DNA of 64,000 nt from an uncultured Verrucomicrobiota bacterium. Lineage in GTDB: Bacteria; Verrucomicrobiota; Verrucomicrobiia; Opitutales; Seribacteraceae. A model generated the notes under the pieces. It saw only the letters and a program-made list of their open reading frames with translations, ran no database searches and had not been told where the DNA came from. This document shows positions 54,042 to 63,859 of this stretch, piece after piece (the stretch's first letter is position 1; every line of letters starts with the position of its first letter). A program made the translations under genes and the position numbers. The stretch is taken from contig CACFTI010000010.1 in the NCBI GenBank assembly GCA_902569115.1, forward strand, positions 1-64,000. The letters are read 5' to 3'.

Positions 54042-55058
54042 ATGCAATCGTTCAGAACTACATTCTTTTTGACAATTTTTTTGACGGTGAAAGTCTTCGG
54101 TCAATCCGTCTCGAATCAGCAATACACGACCATTTCTGAAAAGTCGGTTACAGATTATTATTCTGGAATGGACGATAAAAGTTCAGTCCAAAAATACAAA
54201 ATCAAAAACTTGAAAGGGGAGTTGAACAACTACTCTGGGAGGCTTTTCGATCTTCAAAAAAGGTTTGATCAAATATTTTATGGGCTATCTACGAGCGGAA
54301 ATCATAGAAAACCGTTCGATCTGTCTGAAAGCCAAAAAGAAAATTTATCCAAACGCAAATATTGGTATGATTCCAATTTTACTAGGTTTCAGGATAGATC
54401 AGACCTGGCAAAGGAGACTACTATAGCTTCATTTCCTGAACAAGAAATCCCAGTCTTTCAGGAGAAAGTTGAAGTTGAAAGTACGATGCCAACCCCGCCC
54501 GTTGAGAATAAAGTGGAACCGGTTCCAGTGGTTGAAGTAAGCAATGGATTTGGGAAATATTTAATTTTACACCCAGGAGTTTCCTTTCCTTTTAATGTTC
54601 ACAATGAATCGCCAGAACCAGGCGAAGCACGTCGAGAGTATGTCCCCGGCGTTTCCTTAAATCTGGCAACAGGGATCGAGGGCGAAACTTTCAACCTGGG
54701 TTTGGGAGTTCAATTTAAAAGAAACTCCTTGGACACTGCTTCATACTACAACGATCCAAGTTTGGGTGCAGAAAGTATTTCGGGTAAGAGTCATACATTC
54801 GCCTTTTATCTTGATATGGGCTTTAAAGCAGAAATAAACCAGCACTTGAAAGCCTATTTTGGAACTGGTCTTGGATATTATAACACGAGATATAACGGAC
54901 ATCTTAAAGACTATGATGATGGTCTTTACGGAACAGGTGCGATTGGTTTGGAGTGGTTATTGTCCGAAGCAATAAAGTTTAGATTTGGCTATCGTTACGC
55001 ACACGAAGAGGAAGTTCCTTCGCATATTTGCGAGGCAGGTCTGAATTTCGCATATTAA
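54042..55058 (+). CDS. Outer-membrane beta-barrel protein
   Basis: From the ATG at 54042 the product is 338 residues with a signal peptide (residues about 5-20). Residues 20-160 are a Ser/Pro/Glu-rich linker without fold signals. The C-terminal ~170 residues alternate hydrophobic and polar residues in strands such as FNLGLGVQFKRNS, SHTFAFYLDMGFKAEI and AYFGTGLGYYNTRYNG, and end in an aromatic residue (NFAY), as expected for an outer-membrane barrel. I prefer this start to the TTG at 53991, which has no signal-like front. Confidence 0.75.
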   Translation: MQSFRTTFFLTIFLTVKVFGQSVSNQQYTTISEKSVTDYYSGMDDKSSVQKYKIKNLKGELNNYSGRLFDLQKRFDQIFYGLSTSGNHRKPFDLSESQKENLSKRKYWYDSNFTRFQDRSDLAKETTIASFPEQEIPVFQEKVEVESTMPTPPVENKVEPVPVVEVSNGFGKYLILHPGVSFPFNVHNESPEPGEARREYVPGVSLNLATGIEGETFNLGLGVQFKRNSLDTASYYNDPSLGAESISGKSHTFAFYLDMGFKAEINQHLKAYFGTGLGYYNTRYNGHLKDYDDGLYGTGAIGLEWLLSEAIKFRFGYRYAHEEEVPSHICEAGLNFAY

Positions 55059-55062
55059 ACCG

Positions 55063-55740
55063 ATGTCCCCTAGTGCCCAAGGGGTGGGATCTATTCCTTA
55101 CAAGCAAGGGTTCCTATTTCGACTCCTTCTTTTCCCTGTTGGTTTGGTTTATCGTTTGTGGACACGCTCTATTCGATTTGATTACACTATCGAAAATGGA
55201 CTTAAAGAACTTTCAAAATCAGATACGCCACTAGTCTTTTTTCTTTGGCATAACCGGTTATATCTAGCTGGTGAATGGCATCGGCGTTTCCGGAAAAAAA
55301 GAACCTGCTATGGTTTGATCAGTGCCAGTCGAGATGGTGCATGGTTGGAAACTTTTTACGGTTGGGCTGGGATTTTGCCAGTGCGTGGTTCTCAAAATCG
55401 AAGAAGTACTCAGTCCGTCCGTGAATTGATAAAGGTAGTGCGTAAGGGAAATGATGTGGGAATTACTCCCGATGGATCAAGAGGGCCAATTTATGAAGCT
55501 AAGTCAGGTGCAACTGTATTAGCACGGATAACGAGAGCACCAGTCTGCCTTCTTGCTTTTGAATTTTCTTCTCACTGGAAACTCAAATCCTGGGATCGTT
55601 TTGTAATTCCTTTTCCTTTTTCCAAAGTCAGGGTAAAAACCAAAATTATAGCTTTGGATAAACTTTTCGCTGATGATTGTGATGAGAAAGCCACGCAAAT
55701 TGCACAAGATGAACTATTGGCAATTACAACCGACCATTAA
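55063..55740 (+). CDS. Lysophospholipid acyltransferase-like protein (DUF374)
   Basis: A 225-residue protein with an N-terminal hydrophobic helix and the DUF374 LPLAT plan: FFLWHNRLYLAGEW, ISASRDGAWLETFYGW and the very typical VGITPDGSRGPIYEAK near residue 150. DUF374 members resemble late acyltransferases of lipid A or phospholipids and are membrane-associated. The acyl donor is not known. It overlaps no neighbour but starts 4 bases after the barrel gene stop, so an envelope operon is likely. Confidence 0.88.
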   Translation: MSPSAQGVGSIPYKQGFLFRLLLFPVGLVYRLWTRSIRFDYTIENGLKELSKSDTPLVFFLWHNRLYLAGEWHRRFRKKRTCYGLISASRDGAWLETFYGWAGILPVRGSQNRRSTQSVRELIKVVRKGNDVGITPDGSRGPIYEAKSGATVLARITRAPVCLLAFEFSSHWKLKSWDRFVIPFPFSKVRVKTKIIALDKLFADDCDEKATQIAQDELLAITTDH

Positions 55741-55792
55741 GATATTTTTTCTTAATAATCGCTTTAAGTCTTGAGTAATATAAAAATTTTAA

Positions 55793-56542
55793 TTGTGTGA
55801 GTCCACTTTGAAGCCCATTTTACAAACCGACAATCTAACTAAACGGTTCTCTCGCGTTTTAGCTGTGGATCACCTAAGTTTTACTCTGGGGCAGGGTACA
55901 ATTACCGCTCTATTAGGCGGAAATGGAGCAGGTAAGACCACCACATTGTCGATGCTTTTGGGTTTGCTTACTCCGAGCTCAGGAAGTATTCGCTTATTTG
56001 ATCAGGATTTTATTGGTAACCGATTTTCTGTTCTAAGAAAAATGAATTTTTCTTCACCCTATGTAGATTTGCCTCAGCGACTTACCGTAAGGGAGAATCT
56101 AACTGTTTATGCCAAATTATATGGGGTCCAAAATGTGGCAGAAAGGATCGATCAAGTAAGTTGTGAATTTCGACTGAATGAGTTGCTTGATCGTCGACTC
56201 AGAAAACTTTCATCAGGGCAGAAAACGAGAGTTTCCTTGGCGAAAGCTCTTATTAATCGTCCTGAGTTTCTTTTACTCGACGAGCCAACTGCAAGTTTAG
56301 ATCCTGATACTACCTCATGGATTAGGGATTTCCTCTCAAATTATAGAGATTCCCGTGAAGCTACTATTTTATTTGCAAGTCATGATATGAGGGAGGTCGA
56401 ATTACTTTGCGATAATGTGTTGTTAATGAAAAAAGGAAAGCTTGTGGAACAGGGCTCTCCCTCTCAGTTGCTTGATAAGTATGACCGCGAAAATCTTGAG
56501 CAGGTCTTTCTTGAGCTATCAAAGGAAGAAACTGGGGCATGA
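55793..56542 (+). CDS. ABC transporter ATP-binding protein
   Basis: A 249-residue ABC ATPase. Walker A GGNGAGKTT, the signature LSSGQKTRVSLAKALI, Walker B FLLLDEPTASLD and the switch His in FASHDM are all present. It matches the ABC-2 exporter type (CcmA/NatA-like). I used the TTG start at 55793, which gives the earliest frame before the domain. The stop overlaps the next ATG by 4 bases, coupling it to the permease. Confidence 0.92.
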   Translation: MCESTLKPILQTDNLTKRFSRVLAVDHLSFTLGQGTITALLGGNGAGKTTTLSMLLGLLTPSSGSIRLFDQDFIGNRFSVLRKMNFSSPYVDLPQRLTVRENLTVYAKLYGVQNVAERIDQVSCEFRLNELLDRRLRKLSSGQKTRVSLAKALINRPEFLLLDEPTASLDPDTTSWIRDFLSNYRDSREATILFASHDMREVELLCDNVLLMKKGKLVEQGSPSQLLDKYDRENLEQVFLELSKEETGA

Positions 56543-57339
56543 TAGCTGGCGCATCCTTGGGTAGAATTTCTGCATTGCTATTGAGGTATCTCTACTTGTT
56601 AAGAAGCTCATGGCCAAGAATTATCGAAATTGCATATTGGCCAACAATGCAGATGGTCATTTGGGGCTTTGTTTCCCAGCATTTTTCGAGCTCCAGCCCC
56701 GAGCTTACTGCCGGGGGTATTCTTATTTCCGTAGTTTTGGTATGGGATTGTCTTTTCCGTTCTCACATTAGCTATACCTTATCTTTTTTGGAGGAGTTAT
56801 GGTCTCGTAATTTGGGCAATTTATTTGTTTCGCCTCTCCGTCCATCTGAATTAATTGTTGCACTGGCTTCGATTTCCATGATGAGGACATTGATTGGCAT
56901 GCTGCCAGCTGCTTTTCTTGCTATACCCTTTTTTGATGTTTCAGTTTTTGAAATGGGTCTGCCTTTGCTGGGATTTTTTCTTAATCTCGTATTAACTGGC
57001 TGGGCTATATCTCAGTTTGTTACAGGAATATTGATTAGGTATGGTCTTGGTGCAGAGAGTTTAACTTGGGTTATACCTTTCCTTATCGCTCCCTTTTCTT
57101 GTATCTATTATCCGCTTTCAACGCTTCCTTCTTGGATGCAGTCAATCGCAGTATACATTCCTACGACTTATGTGTTCGAAGGAATGCGAGCACTTTTGGT
57201 GAACGGTGTATTTAAGCCGGACTTGATGCTGCAGGGCTTTATACTGAATATAGTATACTTAATGGTGGGCGTTGTTGTTTTTTTTATATCATTCCAAGCT
57301 GCTCGTCGGCACGGTTTGCTACTTCAATCCGGTGAGTAA
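56539..57339 (+). CDS. ABC-2-type transporter permease
   Basis: A 266-residue membrane protein of about six hydrophobic segments, resembling ABC-2/NodJ-type permeases. The segment IEIAYWPTMQMVIWGFVSQH near residue 35 is typical of this group. It partners with the ATPase directly upstream to export lipid, polysaccharide or another substrate; the cargo is not known. A convergent repeat (GTAATC/GATTAC) follows the stop but lacks a T tract. Confidence 0.88.
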   Translation: MIAGASLGRISALLLRYLYLLRSSWPRIIEIAYWPTMQMVIWGFVSQHFSSSSPELTAGGILISVVLVWDCLFRSHISYTLSFLEELWSRNLGNLFVSPLRPSELIVALASISMMRTLIGMLPAAFLAIPFFDVSVFEMGLPLLGFFLNLVLTGWAISQFVTGILIRYGLGAESLTWVIPFLIAPFSCIYYPLSTLPSWMQSIAVYIPTTYVFEGMRALLVNGVFKPDLMLQGFILNIVYLMVGVVVFFISFQAARRHGLLLQSGE

Positions 57340-57402
57340 TCAGCATCGATTACCGGTTGCCAATTATTCAATAGAAGCCATTGTTGTAGTTTTTTAAATT
57401 TT

Positions 57403-58626
57403 ATGGCTAGAATAAACACGAATTACGATAAATTAGCAGCGGGTTATCTTTTTCCTGAGATTGCCCGGCGCACCAACGCTTTTCTCGAAAAAAATTCGGG
57501 AGCCCAAGTCCTAAGACTTGGTATAGGAGACACCACTGAACCGATTGTTCCTGCTGTCCTTGACGGGTTGCATGCCGGGGTTGATGCTCTTGGTAAAACT
57601 GAGTCCTATTCGGGCTACGGACCATCGGAGGGAATTAATTCCCTGAGAGAAGGATTAGCCAGCCTCTATGCAGAGCGAGGTCTAACGCTAGACCCCTCGG
57701 AGTTCTTTGTCAGTGACGGTGCCAAATCTGACTCAGCAAACATTCAGGGTATCTTTTCAGATGATTGTGTGGTAGCAGTACAGGATCCTGCCTATCCGGT
57801 TTATGTGGACAGTAATGTGATCTCGGGACGAACGGGGAAAGCATATGATAATGGGTACGAAGGTTTGGTTTATATGCCATGCACAGAAGAGAACGGATTT
57901 TTCCCTGATATTCCAGATCGTAAAGTCGATTTGATCTATATTTGCAGCCCAAATAATCCCACGGGTGCGGTTGCCACAAAGGAACAACTTAAAACTTTTG
58001 TGGATTATGCGAATCAAAATAAAGCGATAATTTTTTATGATTCCGCTTATGCCTCTTTCATCACGGATCCCGAATTACCGCGTTCGATTTATGAAGTCGA
58101 TGGTGCAGAGAATTGTGCAATCGAATTTAATAGTTTTTCCAAAACGGCAGGCTTTACTGGAGTAAGACTCGCATGGACTATCGTGCCGAAAGCTTGTGTG
58201 ACGGAAGATTCTGAACCCGGGAAATTGCATGCTCTTTGGACAAGGCGTCAAAACACATTCTTTAATGGTGCAGCTAATATTGTCCAAGCGGGTGGGGTTG
58301 CTGCCCTGAGTCCAGAGGGTCGAAAGCAAACCGATGAACAAGTTTCCTTCTATCTTGAAAATGCAAGAATTATCAATGAAGGACTCAAGTCTCTAGACAT
58401 AACAACTTACGGTGGTGGAAATGCACCTTATGTATGGTTGAAGACACCGGGTGAACTTTCATCATGGGACTTTTTTGACAAACTGCTGAATGAATGTCAT
58501 GTGGTGGGCACGCCGGGTTCTGGTTTTGGACCTGCCGGAGAGGGCTTTTTCAGACTTAGTGCATTCGGCCACAGAGAAAATGTGGAGAAAGCGGTTTTTT
58601 CAATTCAGGAAAGCTTGAAAATTTAA
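57403..58626 (+). CDS. dapL: LL-diaminopimelate aminotransferase
   Basis: A 407-residue PLP-dependent class I/II aminotransferase that makes LL-diaminopimelate from tetrahydrodipicolinate in one step. [45 protein letters not shown] and the PLP Lys in [17 protein letters not shown] fit DapL closely. DapL is used in Chlamydiae, Verrucomicrobiota, some other Bacteria and plants, so it supports the proposed lineage. It feeds peptidoglycan and lysine synthesis. Confidence 0.95.
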   Translation: MARINTNYDKLAAGYLFPEIARRTNAFLEKNSGAQVLRLGIGDTTEPIVPAVLDGLHAGVDALGKTESYSGYGPSEGINSLREGLASLYAERGLTLDPSEFFVSDGAKSDSANIQGIFSDDCVVAVQDPAYPVYVDSNVISGRTGKAYDNGYEGLVYMPCTEENGFFPDIPDRKVDLIYICSPNNPTGAVATKEQLKTFVDYANQNKAIIFYDSAYASFITDPELPRSIYEVDGAENCAIEFNSFSKTAGFTGVRLAWTIVPKACVTEDSEPGKLHALWTRRQNTFFNGAANIVQAGGVAALSPEGRKQTDEQVSFYLENARIINEGLKSLDITTYGGGNAPYVWLKTPGELSSWDFFDKLLNECHVVGTPGSGFGPAGEGFFRLSAFGHRENVEKAVFSIQESLKI

Positions 58627-58652
58627 ATAATTAATCGCGAGGGTTTAGAAAA

Positions 58653-59396
58653 TTAAACAAAAGATTGCTTGGCTGGCTTAATTACAAGCTCTGGTATGTG
58701 CACTCTATCGGGAAGCTTGCAAAGAGTAAGTATTACTGAAGCGACATCCTTAGGTTGCAAAATGTTTGCTCGATGCTCCTGACTCGGGGGAGATTTCCGA
58801 TTATCCAAGATGGGTGTATTAACTTCGCCAGGATAAAGGTTGCTGACGCGTATTCCATTTTCTTTTTCCTCTTCGGCGATGCCCATACCTAATCCACTCA
58901 TTCCGAATTTAGAGGCGTTGTATCCAATGCCTCCGAGAGGCACAGATCTTCTCCCTGCAACTGAATTAATAAGAATGATTAAGCCTTTTTTGCGCGACCT
59001 CATTCTTTCAAGTGCAAGACGGGTGACATTATAACTTCCGGTCAGATTAATCTCAATCAGGCGATCCCAGTCCAAAGGAGTAAGTTCTTGCATCGATCGC
59101 ATAGCTACATTTATGCCTGCTGCATGAATGAGTATGTCTAATTCACCAAATTTTTGATCGAACCAAGAGAACAACTCATTTAAGGAGTCGCGATTGGTCA
59201 CATCTACCTCTTTTGCTGTAATTTTATCAGGAACTTCTGACTTAGAAATCGTCGAATTGAGTGCATCCATTTTTCTCCCTGATATCAGGACATTTGCCCC
59301 ATGATCAGCAAGTGAGAGAGCTGTTGCTTGGCCCATTCCCGACCCACCACCGGTCAGCAATATATTTTTTTTACATAAGCTATCTGAATTATCCAT
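58653..59396 (-). CDS. Short-chain dehydrogenase/reductase
   Basis: A 247-residue classical SDR. It has the glycine-rich loop TGGGSGMGQATALS near residue 16, HAAGIN, the catalytic Ser in LINSVAGRRS, and Tyr-x-x-x-Lys in GYNASKFG near residue 160. Substrate unknown. It converges with dapL, with 26 bases between the stops. Confidence 0.92.
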   Translation of the reverse strand: MDNSDSLCKKNILLTGGGSGMGQATALSLADHGANVLISGRKMDALNSTISKSEVPDKITAKEVDVTNRDSLNELFSWFDQKFGELDILIHAAGINVAMRSMQELTPLDWDRLIEINLTGSYNVTRLALERMRSRKKGLIILINSVAGRRSVPLGGIGYNASKFGMSGLGMGIAEEEKENGIRVSNLYPGEVNTPILDNRKSPPSQEHRANILQPKDVASVILTLCKLPDRVHIPELVIKPAKQSFV

Positions 59397-59446
59397 AAAC
59401 TAGTAGGAATGGCTTAAGGAAAAGACTCGTACAATCTAAATATACT

Positions 59447-59527
59447 TTAGATTCCTGGGATAATGGGTACGCCACAACCTACAATAAAAAGAAGGATGAA
59501 CGAAAAAATAACTATTTTGAGCATCAT
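59447..59527 (-). CDS. Tiny putative lipoprotein (26 aa)
   Basis: A 26-residue frame that starts MMLKIV and has a hydrophobic stretch, then the lipobox FIVGC, then a short V-P-I-I-P-G-I tail. GGAG lies 10 bases before the ATG, a good Shine-Dalgarno by the standard of this window. A mature lipoprotein of about ten residues would result. It resembles tiny entericidin- or LptM-like lipoproteins in plan only. Coding status is not proven. Confidence 0.5.
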   Translation of the reverse strand: MMLKIVIFSFILLFIVGCGVPIIPGI

Positions 59528-59623
59528 ACTTTGCTCTCTCCAATAAAACTAAAAGGCAAGAGAGAAATTTCTGAAAGCAAAGATTGACCAGAATGAATTT
59601 TAAAACCTAACTTAAAGTTACAG

Positions 59624-60964
59624 ATGAATCTAATAGCCTTAGCTGAAATTAACTACTCAATTCCGCGAGCACTGTGTGGAATAATTGGATTATTGGCTGT
59701 AGCATTTTTACTCAGTACCGACCGAAAGAGAATTAATGCACGAGTTGTTCTAGGAGGCCTCGGTTTACAACTTATTATTGCATTTGGTGTTTTGAAAATT
59801 GCTTGGGTTGAGGCTCTGTTCGGATGGATAGCTCATCTTTTTTCCGTTGCCCTACAGGTATCAGTGGATGCTTCAGGATTTGTATTTGGAACACTCGCAG
59901 ACTTTAATAAAATGAACGAAGTTTTTGAGGGTGAAGGGTTCGTTTTTGCATTCATGGCTCTTCCAAGCATCCTCTTCTTTTCAGCATTTTCCTCTATTCT
60001 TTATTACTTTGGTATACTTCAGTTGGTTGTGCGGGGAATGGCTTGGATAATGAGTAGGGTTATGCGATTGTCGGGTGCAGAAAGTTTAGCGGCGGCGGCG
60101 AATGTCTTTGTAGGCCAAACAGAAGCTCCGTTAATCGTTAAGCCATATATTTCAAAAATGACCCGATCTGAAATGTTAGCCTTAATGGTTGGTGGCATGG
60201 CTACCATTGCTGGTTCAGTCTTCGCTATCTACATGGGCATGCTTGGGGGATCTGATCAAGAAAGCAGGCTTCTTTTTGGGAAATTTTTACTTTGTGCTTC
60301 TGCGATGAATGCACCGGCAGCTCTCCTGTTTGCAAAAATTTTGATTCCGGAAACTGAAGAAGTTGATCGAGTAGTTAAAGTTAATCGTCAGGAAATAGGC
60401 CGTAACCCAATAGACGCACTTGCCAATGGTACAACTGAGGGGCTGAAACTTGCTTTAAATGTGGCTGCAATGTTGATTTCTTTTTACGCGTTTATTTTAC
60501 TTATTAATTATTTTCTATCTTTCATCGGAGGTTTTTCGGTAAACTCAGAAGCAGACCTGAACCAGTGGATCTCGAAAGCGACAGATAGTCGTTTTGTTGA
60601 ACTTAGCTTACAAGCTATATTTGGTTTTCTCTTTGCACCTATTGCTTGGTTGATAGGAGTCCCTTCGCACGAAATTCTTGAGGTTGGCCAATTAATCGGC
60701 ACAAAATTATTTGCTACAGAATTTTTTGCATTTGCTGATCTTGCTACATTGCAGGCCAATGGCTTGAGTGAACGGTCTGTTTATTTATCAACCTTTGCTC
60801 TTTGCGGTTTTGCTAATTTCATGTCGATCGGTATTCAAATCGGGGGAATTGGTTCGTTGGCTCCTGAACGTAGAACAGAATTAGCTTCTTTAGGGATCAA
60901 AGCACTTGTGGGGGGAACCTTAGCCAGTTTACTTTCTGCATCAATAGCCGGACTTTTCCTATAA
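59624..60964 (+). CDS. Concentrative nucleoside transporter (CNT family)
   Basis: A 446-residue membrane protein with the CNT plan of N-terminal helices, a gate domain and a core domain. GQTEAPLIVKPYI and SVFAIYMGMLG-like segments match conserved CNT parts, and the later SIGIQIGGIGSLAPERR is typical of CNT C-terminal cores. It would use a Na+ or H+ gradient to import nucleosides. It is the second nucleoside carrier in the window, from a different superfamily than 7761-9038. Confidence 0.92.
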   Translation: MNLIALAEINYSIPRALCGIIGLLAVAFLLSTDRKRINARVVLGGLGLQLIIAFGVLKIAWVEALFGWIAHLFSVALQVSVDASGFVFGTLADFNKMNEVFEGEGFVFAFMALPSILFFSAFSSILYYFGILQLVVRGMAWIMSRVMRLSGAESLAAAANVFVGQTEAPLIVKPYISKMTRSEMLALMVGGMATIAGSVFAIYMGMLGGSDQESRLLFGKFLLCASAMNAPAALLFAKILIPETEEVDRVVKVNRQEIGRNPIDALANGTTEGLKLALNVAAMLISFYAFILLINYFLSFIGGFSVNSEADLNQWISKATDSRFVELSLQAIFGFLFAPIAWLIGVPSHEILEVGQLIGTKLFATEFFAFADLATLQANGLSERSVYLSTFALCGFANFMSIGIQIGGIGSLAPERRTELASLGIKALVGGTLASLLSASIAGLFL

Positions 60965-61032
60965 ATTTAATTTGTCTAATTTGTAGAATAAAATCAACAG
61001 TTTGACCTTTCTCTTCTTTCCAACAAATTGTT

Positions 61033-61716
61033 ATGTATATGTCTTCCGAATCTTTCGATATTCCTAACGAACTTCCTGTAATGACATTACGAGGGGTTGT
61101 TCTTTTTCCCAAAGCGATGATGCCTCTACGCATTTTCGAGGAGAGATATCGTCAAATGCTCGATGATGTTTTAAACACGACCCGTATGTTCGGAATTGTA
61201 TGCGAACGAGAGAATGTCGCAGAAAATGAAGTACATCTTGAACATCCTTACAGCGTTGCCACTGCTGGTTTGATCCGAGTTTCCAAAAAACATGATGACG
61301 GTACATCCTTTGTGCTACTTCAAGGAATTAAGCGTGTGAAAGTCTGTGATATTTCCCAGGAATTACCGTATCGGATCATCAAAACTGAAGAAATCGATTC
61401 GATCCGTGATGATTCATCTAGGCAAATTCGTAGAGAAATAGAGCAGGCACTTGAGCAAAACAAATTGCTTGGAGGAGATGTCACAGATGAGATGCTCGAA
61501 TTCCTCAACCCAATGGAAGATGACGATACTTTTGTAGATCTTGCTGCCTTTACTCTTTGCAAGCATGTTTTACGCAAACAATCTTTGCTCGAAGTGCAGG
61601 AGTTAAGTAAAAGGGCAAATATGCTTTTGACCGACTTACATCGTGAAAATGACCGACTTGCTACGATTAAGCAAATGACCAGGCAATCAGAAGAAGAAGG
61701 ATCCGAATTTAACTAG
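61033..61716 (+). CDS. Lon substrate-binding (LonN) domain protein
   Basis: A 227-residue protein with one Lon-N (PUA-like) domain, beginning ELPVMTLRGVVLFPKAMMPL, with FEERYRQML after it and IKRVKV in the middle. The ATPase and protease domains of Lon are absent, so it is a stand-alone LonN protein. The C-terminal part (residues about 160-227) is helical. A role in recognising degradation substrates is possible but unproven. A small membrane protein gene follows 8 bases later. Confidence 0.85.
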   Translation: MYMSSESFDIPNELPVMTLRGVVLFPKAMMPLRIFEERYRQMLDDVLNTTRMFGIVCERENVAENEVHLEHPYSVATAGLIRVSKKHDDGTSFVLLQGIKRVKVCDISQELPYRIIKTEEIDSIRDDSSRQIRREIEQALEQNKLLGGDVTDEMLEFLNPMEDDDTFVDLAAFTLCKHVLRKQSLLEVQELSKRANMLLTDLHRENDRLATIKQMTRQSEEEGSEFN

Positions 61717-61724
61717 TCTAATTT

Positions 61725-61973
61725 ATGTCTCGCACACAGCCTACACCTCAACAGATGGCCCAAAAAGTGACTCATTTTCGCCGGGTAATTAAATTTCGTT
61801 CTTATTTTGGGTGGATATCTGCACTGGTAGGTGCTGGGCTTTTTGTAGTTGGAGTTAAAAATGGAAATATGCTATTGATCATGATTAACGGAGTTCTCTT
61901 TTTCGGATATGGTCTGTTTATGGTGTGGCAATCTAAGAGAGCGCTTGAACGCCTGGAGCAGGGGGGGAGCTAG
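61725..61973 (+). CDS. Small membrane protein (82 aa)
   Basis: An 82-residue protein with a basic N-terminus, two hydrophobic segments (residues about 30-45 and 50-68) and a charged C-terminus. No family recognised. Probably co-transcribed with the LonN gene. Confidence 0.7.
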   Translation: MSRTQPTPQQMAQKVTHFRRVIKFRSYFGWISALVGAGLFVVGVKNGNMLLIMINGVLFFGYGLFMVWQSKRALERLEQGGS

Positions 61974-61979
61974 ACTTTT

Positions 61980-62342
61980 TTACATATCCTGCCAGATGCT
62001 TGGATGAAGTTTGGACGCTTCCGGGGGATCATTTTCGGAAAAATAAATACCCATGCGAAGATAAGCCAATCGGTATTCTGGGGTTTCAGGCTTTAATTCC
62101 TTAATTTCTTCCATCAAGCTTTCAGCAGACCTACCCTGTAATTCGTAGATCTCCTTAATTCCTATATCAATAAGATCGCGGGCTACTCTTAAATCCATGC
62201 GAGGAATCCGCATAATCGCAGATTGCATGGCTTCCCGGTCGACTTTCTTTTTCTTCCTATTTCCACCTGTATTATCTTCATAAAGTGGATCTTTTTTTTT
62301 CCCAAAAAGTGCATCGATAGGAATTATGTCATCAAAAGCCAT
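61980..62342 (-). CDS. Cdd1/helix-hairpin-helix-like protein
   Basis: A 120-residue soluble protein with a basic N-terminal tail and, from residue about 45, a helix-hairpin-helix-like region (IMRIPRMDLRVARDLIDIGI) and EIYELQGRSAESL, as in Cdd1-type proteins. The late YLRMGIYFSEND segment also fits. DNA binding is plausible from the fold. It lies beside tRNA-Phe on the same strand, 30 bases after the tRNA 3' end. Confidence 0.65.
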   Translation of the reverse strand: MAFDDIIPIDALFGKKKDPLYEDNTGGNRKKKKVDREAMQSAIMRIPRMDLRVARDLIDIGIKEIYELQGRSAESLMEEIKELKPETPEYRLAYLRMGIYFSENDPPEASKLHPSIWQDM

Positions 62343-62372
62343 TGAGATAGATTATGTTTAGAAAGTCTTTGG

Positions 62373-62448
<76 letters not shown>

Positions 62449-62593
62449 AAGTAATTGATTATTAGTCATTTACACCACCAAAAAATCATTTCGTTTGACA
62501 TTGATTTTCAGAAATGGAACACTTTTGTTCCATCGAGATGATCGTGACTCATCTCTTAAAACATCTAACGACAATAAAGGAGACATTAGACAT

Positions 62594-63859
62594 ATGAAGC
62601 AATTATGGGACATTTCTGCAATCAAAGAACCGAAATACAACCCAGACCGAAAGGTTTGGGAAGTGTATGGAGTTTTGCCAAAACGAGACGCGAATGGCAA
62701 ACGAAAAAGACTGAGGAAAGTATTCGATACCAAGGAACAAGCTATCGCTTTTCGAAAATCTCAGCAGGACGAATGGAAGGTTTATTCCTTACAAGGTAAT
62801 GTAAGAAAAACGCGACTAACTGAGGAGCAAGAAAGTGACGCTATCAATTCACTTAAATTGATCCGCACTAAGTTTCCTGATTCATGGGAATCGATTAGCT
62901 TGTTCAATGCAGTCAGCTTTTACTGCAATCAATACGATCCGAATCACAAGATCATGTTGCTGGACGATGCAATCAAGAGATATCTTAAAAGTCCAAAGAT
63001 AAGTCGTAGCTCAGACCTTCACCAAAAGCAGACTCGTAACAAGCTGGAAACATTCAGAGAGCATTTCGACAATAGAGAAGTCAGTGATTTTACCGCTGAT
63101 GAGATGGAGGAATACATCTATGATGAGAACAAAGATTGGGCTGATAAAACGAGAGCCAATCATTATGCGATCCTGCACACCTTCTTTAACTTTTGCCTGA
63201 AGAAGGATTTGCTTCTCAAGAATCCTGTGTCGAAGGTTGATAAACCAGCTCCTGAAAATCTTGAGCCTGTCGCACTTCGCATTCCTGAAGTGGAGAAGCT
63301 CATGAAGATTGCTGAAGAGGTAGATGCCGGATCAATGATTCCATATTTCGCTTTAGCTATATTCTCAGCGGTTCGACCATCTGAGATTCTTAGGCTCAGA
63401 TGGGAGAAGTTTGTATGGGATGATGATAAACCATGCTTTGTTGTGGAAGGGAAGGGCAAGCGTAGAAGATCAGTTGATATGCATGAGACTTGTATCAAGT
63501 GGATTAAACCACTTGCTCAAGAAGAGGGTGATGTTGCTCCTGCAAACGCTAAGAAACTATTCAACCTGATACGAGCAATCGCTGGTTACAGAGTCAGCCG
63601 TAGCTCTATTGAGATCGCAGAGGCTGAAGAGTGGGAAAGTAAGCTCCAGGATCTTGATAGCGAAAAGAGACCTGAGTGGGTCAGAGATGTGATGCGTCAC
63701 ACAGGTATTACTTACTATCACAGACTCATTAATGATAAGAATCAGGTGGCAAGCTGGGCTGGTAATTCACCGCAAATTATCGATTCAAATTACCGGGCGG
63801 TTGATGGAGTGACAGCATCTACTTGCAAGAAGTTTTGGGATATATTACCAAACTACTGA
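62594..63859 (+). CDS. Tyrosine recombinase/integrase
   Basis: A 421-residue tyrosine recombinase from the ATG at 62594, which is preceded by AAAGGAGA, a good Shine-Dalgarno; a TTG at 62495 would add 33 residues. It has an N-terminal arm-binding-like part, a SAM-like core-binding domain (about 120-230) and a catalytic domain with Arg261 (SAVRPSE), Arg368 and Tyr400. The usual His of H-x-x-R is Asp365, and the second His/Trp position is Asn in SWAGNSPQ. It is the hallmark gene of the element bordering tRNA-Phe. Confidence 0.9.
   Translation: MKQLWDISAIKEPKYNPDRKVWEVYGVLPKRDANGKRKRLRKVFDTKEQAIAFRKSQQDEWKVYSLQGNVRKTRLTEEQESDAINSLKLIRTKFPDSWESISLFNAVSFYCNQYDPNHKIMLLDDAIKRYLKSPKISRSSDLHQKQTRNKLETFREHFDNREVSDFTADEMEEYIYDENKDWADKTRANHYAILHTFFNFCLKKDLLLKNPVSKVDKPAPENLEPVALRIPEVEKLMKIAEEVDAGSMIPYFALAIFSAVRPSEILRLRWEKFVWDDDKPCFVVEGKGKRRRSVDMHETCIKWIKPLAQEEGDVAPANAKKLFNLIRAIAGYRVSRSSIEIAEAEEWESKLQDLDSEKRPEWVRDVMRHTGITYYHRLINDKNQVASWAGNSPQIIDSNYRAVDGVTASTCKKFWDILPNY

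Noticed and set aside
57335-57352. GTAATC/GATTAC inverted repeat after the ABC permease gene
   Set aside because: No T tract follows, so I do not call it a terminator.
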